A stretch of DNA of 64,000 nucleotides, taken from Owenia fusiformis. Its lineage: Eukaryota; Annelida; Polychaeta; Sabellida; Oweniidae. Shown piece after piece: positions 63,576-64,000 of this stretch. The position numbers were made by a program, and so were the translations under genes. The stretch is from assembly GCA_903813345.2 (NCBI GenBank), contig CAIIXF020000008.1, positions 34,062,867 to 34,126,866 of the forward strand. Direction: 5' to 3'. The stretch's first letter is position 1; each line of letters opens with the position of its first letter. The notes below the pieces were generated by a model. It had not been told where the DNA came from and ran no database searches. It saw only the letters and a program-made list of their open reading frames with translations.

Positions 63576-64000
63576 GTTCAAGGTAATGGGATAGTACCTG
63601 GCTGAGAGGGTTTTTCTTCGGGAGACAATGGGATATAGTTGATGTGTCTACTGCACTGTGGAGTCACACGAGCTCACAAAAATATTTTCTGGGGGATGGC
63701 TACCCCTGGACCCTCCCCTGAGTTATAATGCATCATTTTTTCGAGTTATTTTCATCAAGCATTTTTTATGAAAACTGTATGGATACGCATTACGTACAAT
63801 ATTAGGCCTTCATGCATGTACTCTTGTGAACAATCAGCATGCCATTCAATATTATATAAACACGGTAATACTATACCAGCCTATTCAATAAGTACTTCAT
63901 CAATGTACACTATTTATGTGTGTACTGTACATGGGAATAAAACTCCCGGGGAAACAAAAGACAAATATTTTTATATGTTCAAAATGAGCCATTTGATTGA
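63576..64000. other. No gene seen
   Basis: AT-rich to the end of the window. CTCCCGGGGA near 63944 recalls CCCGGGAA motifs scattered in other repeats here. Confidence 0.35.

Overview
The window is AT-rich, intron-bearing metazoan nuclear DNA. Host genes have short exons with GT-AG introns, TATA boxes or CCAAT/CRE-like promoter motifs and AATAAA signals. A cytosolic creatine kinase, an EML-type WD40 protein, a TRMT61A methyltransferase, an apolipoprotein D-like lipocalin and a short-LTR Ty3/gypsy element of Mag/SURL type suggest a marine invertebrate, perhaps a deuterostome (hemichordate, echinoderm or cephalochordate). The phylum is inference and could be wrong.

Layout. Positions 1-1794 hold the last parts of copy A of an unrecognised three-exon secreted protein. 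Foldback elements and a truncated LINE fill 2.1-5.1 kb. The last six exons of an EML gene lie at 6591-9331. Simple repeats, a 162-bp satellite and small DNA-transposon derivatives fill 10.6-15.3 kb. From 15.34 to 27.57 kb is a 12-kb segment bounded by 125-bp inverted repeats that differ at one base. It is mostly non-coding and extraordinarily dense in short hairpins. An intact Ty3/gypsy element with identical 131-bp LTRs (19292-24363), a 962-bp element with 9-bp target duplications and a 391-bp MITE sit inside it. Copies B and C of the unknown gene follow at 28.4-33.1 kb, with a decayed exon of a fourth at 34.35 kb.

The next genes are a two-exon lipocalin (34708-35756, minus) and creatine kinase (37762-39829, minus). 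Creatine kinase appears to share a divergent promoter with TRMT61A (40712-49330, plus). The first TRMT61A intron is 5.9 kb and consists largely of nested foldbacks, a duplicated LINE fragment and a truncated LINE. Positions 49.3-55.7 kb hold decayed transposons. A small two-exon EF-hand gene lies at 55710-56901 (minus). The right end has an intact DDE-type transposase-like ORF (60557-62116, minus), a convergent small Cys-rich ORF and palindromic repeats built on a GTCAACAGTAC motif.

The cellular genes are not a pathway: they cover microtubule-associated scaffolding (EML), phosphagen buffering (CK), tRNA m1A58 methylation (TRMT61A), lipophilic ligand transport (lipocalin) and calcium binding (EF-hand). 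The most novel material is the tandem secreted family with a conserved Cys-Gly-Cys motif and the hairpin-saturated, inverted-repeat-bounded 12-kb element.
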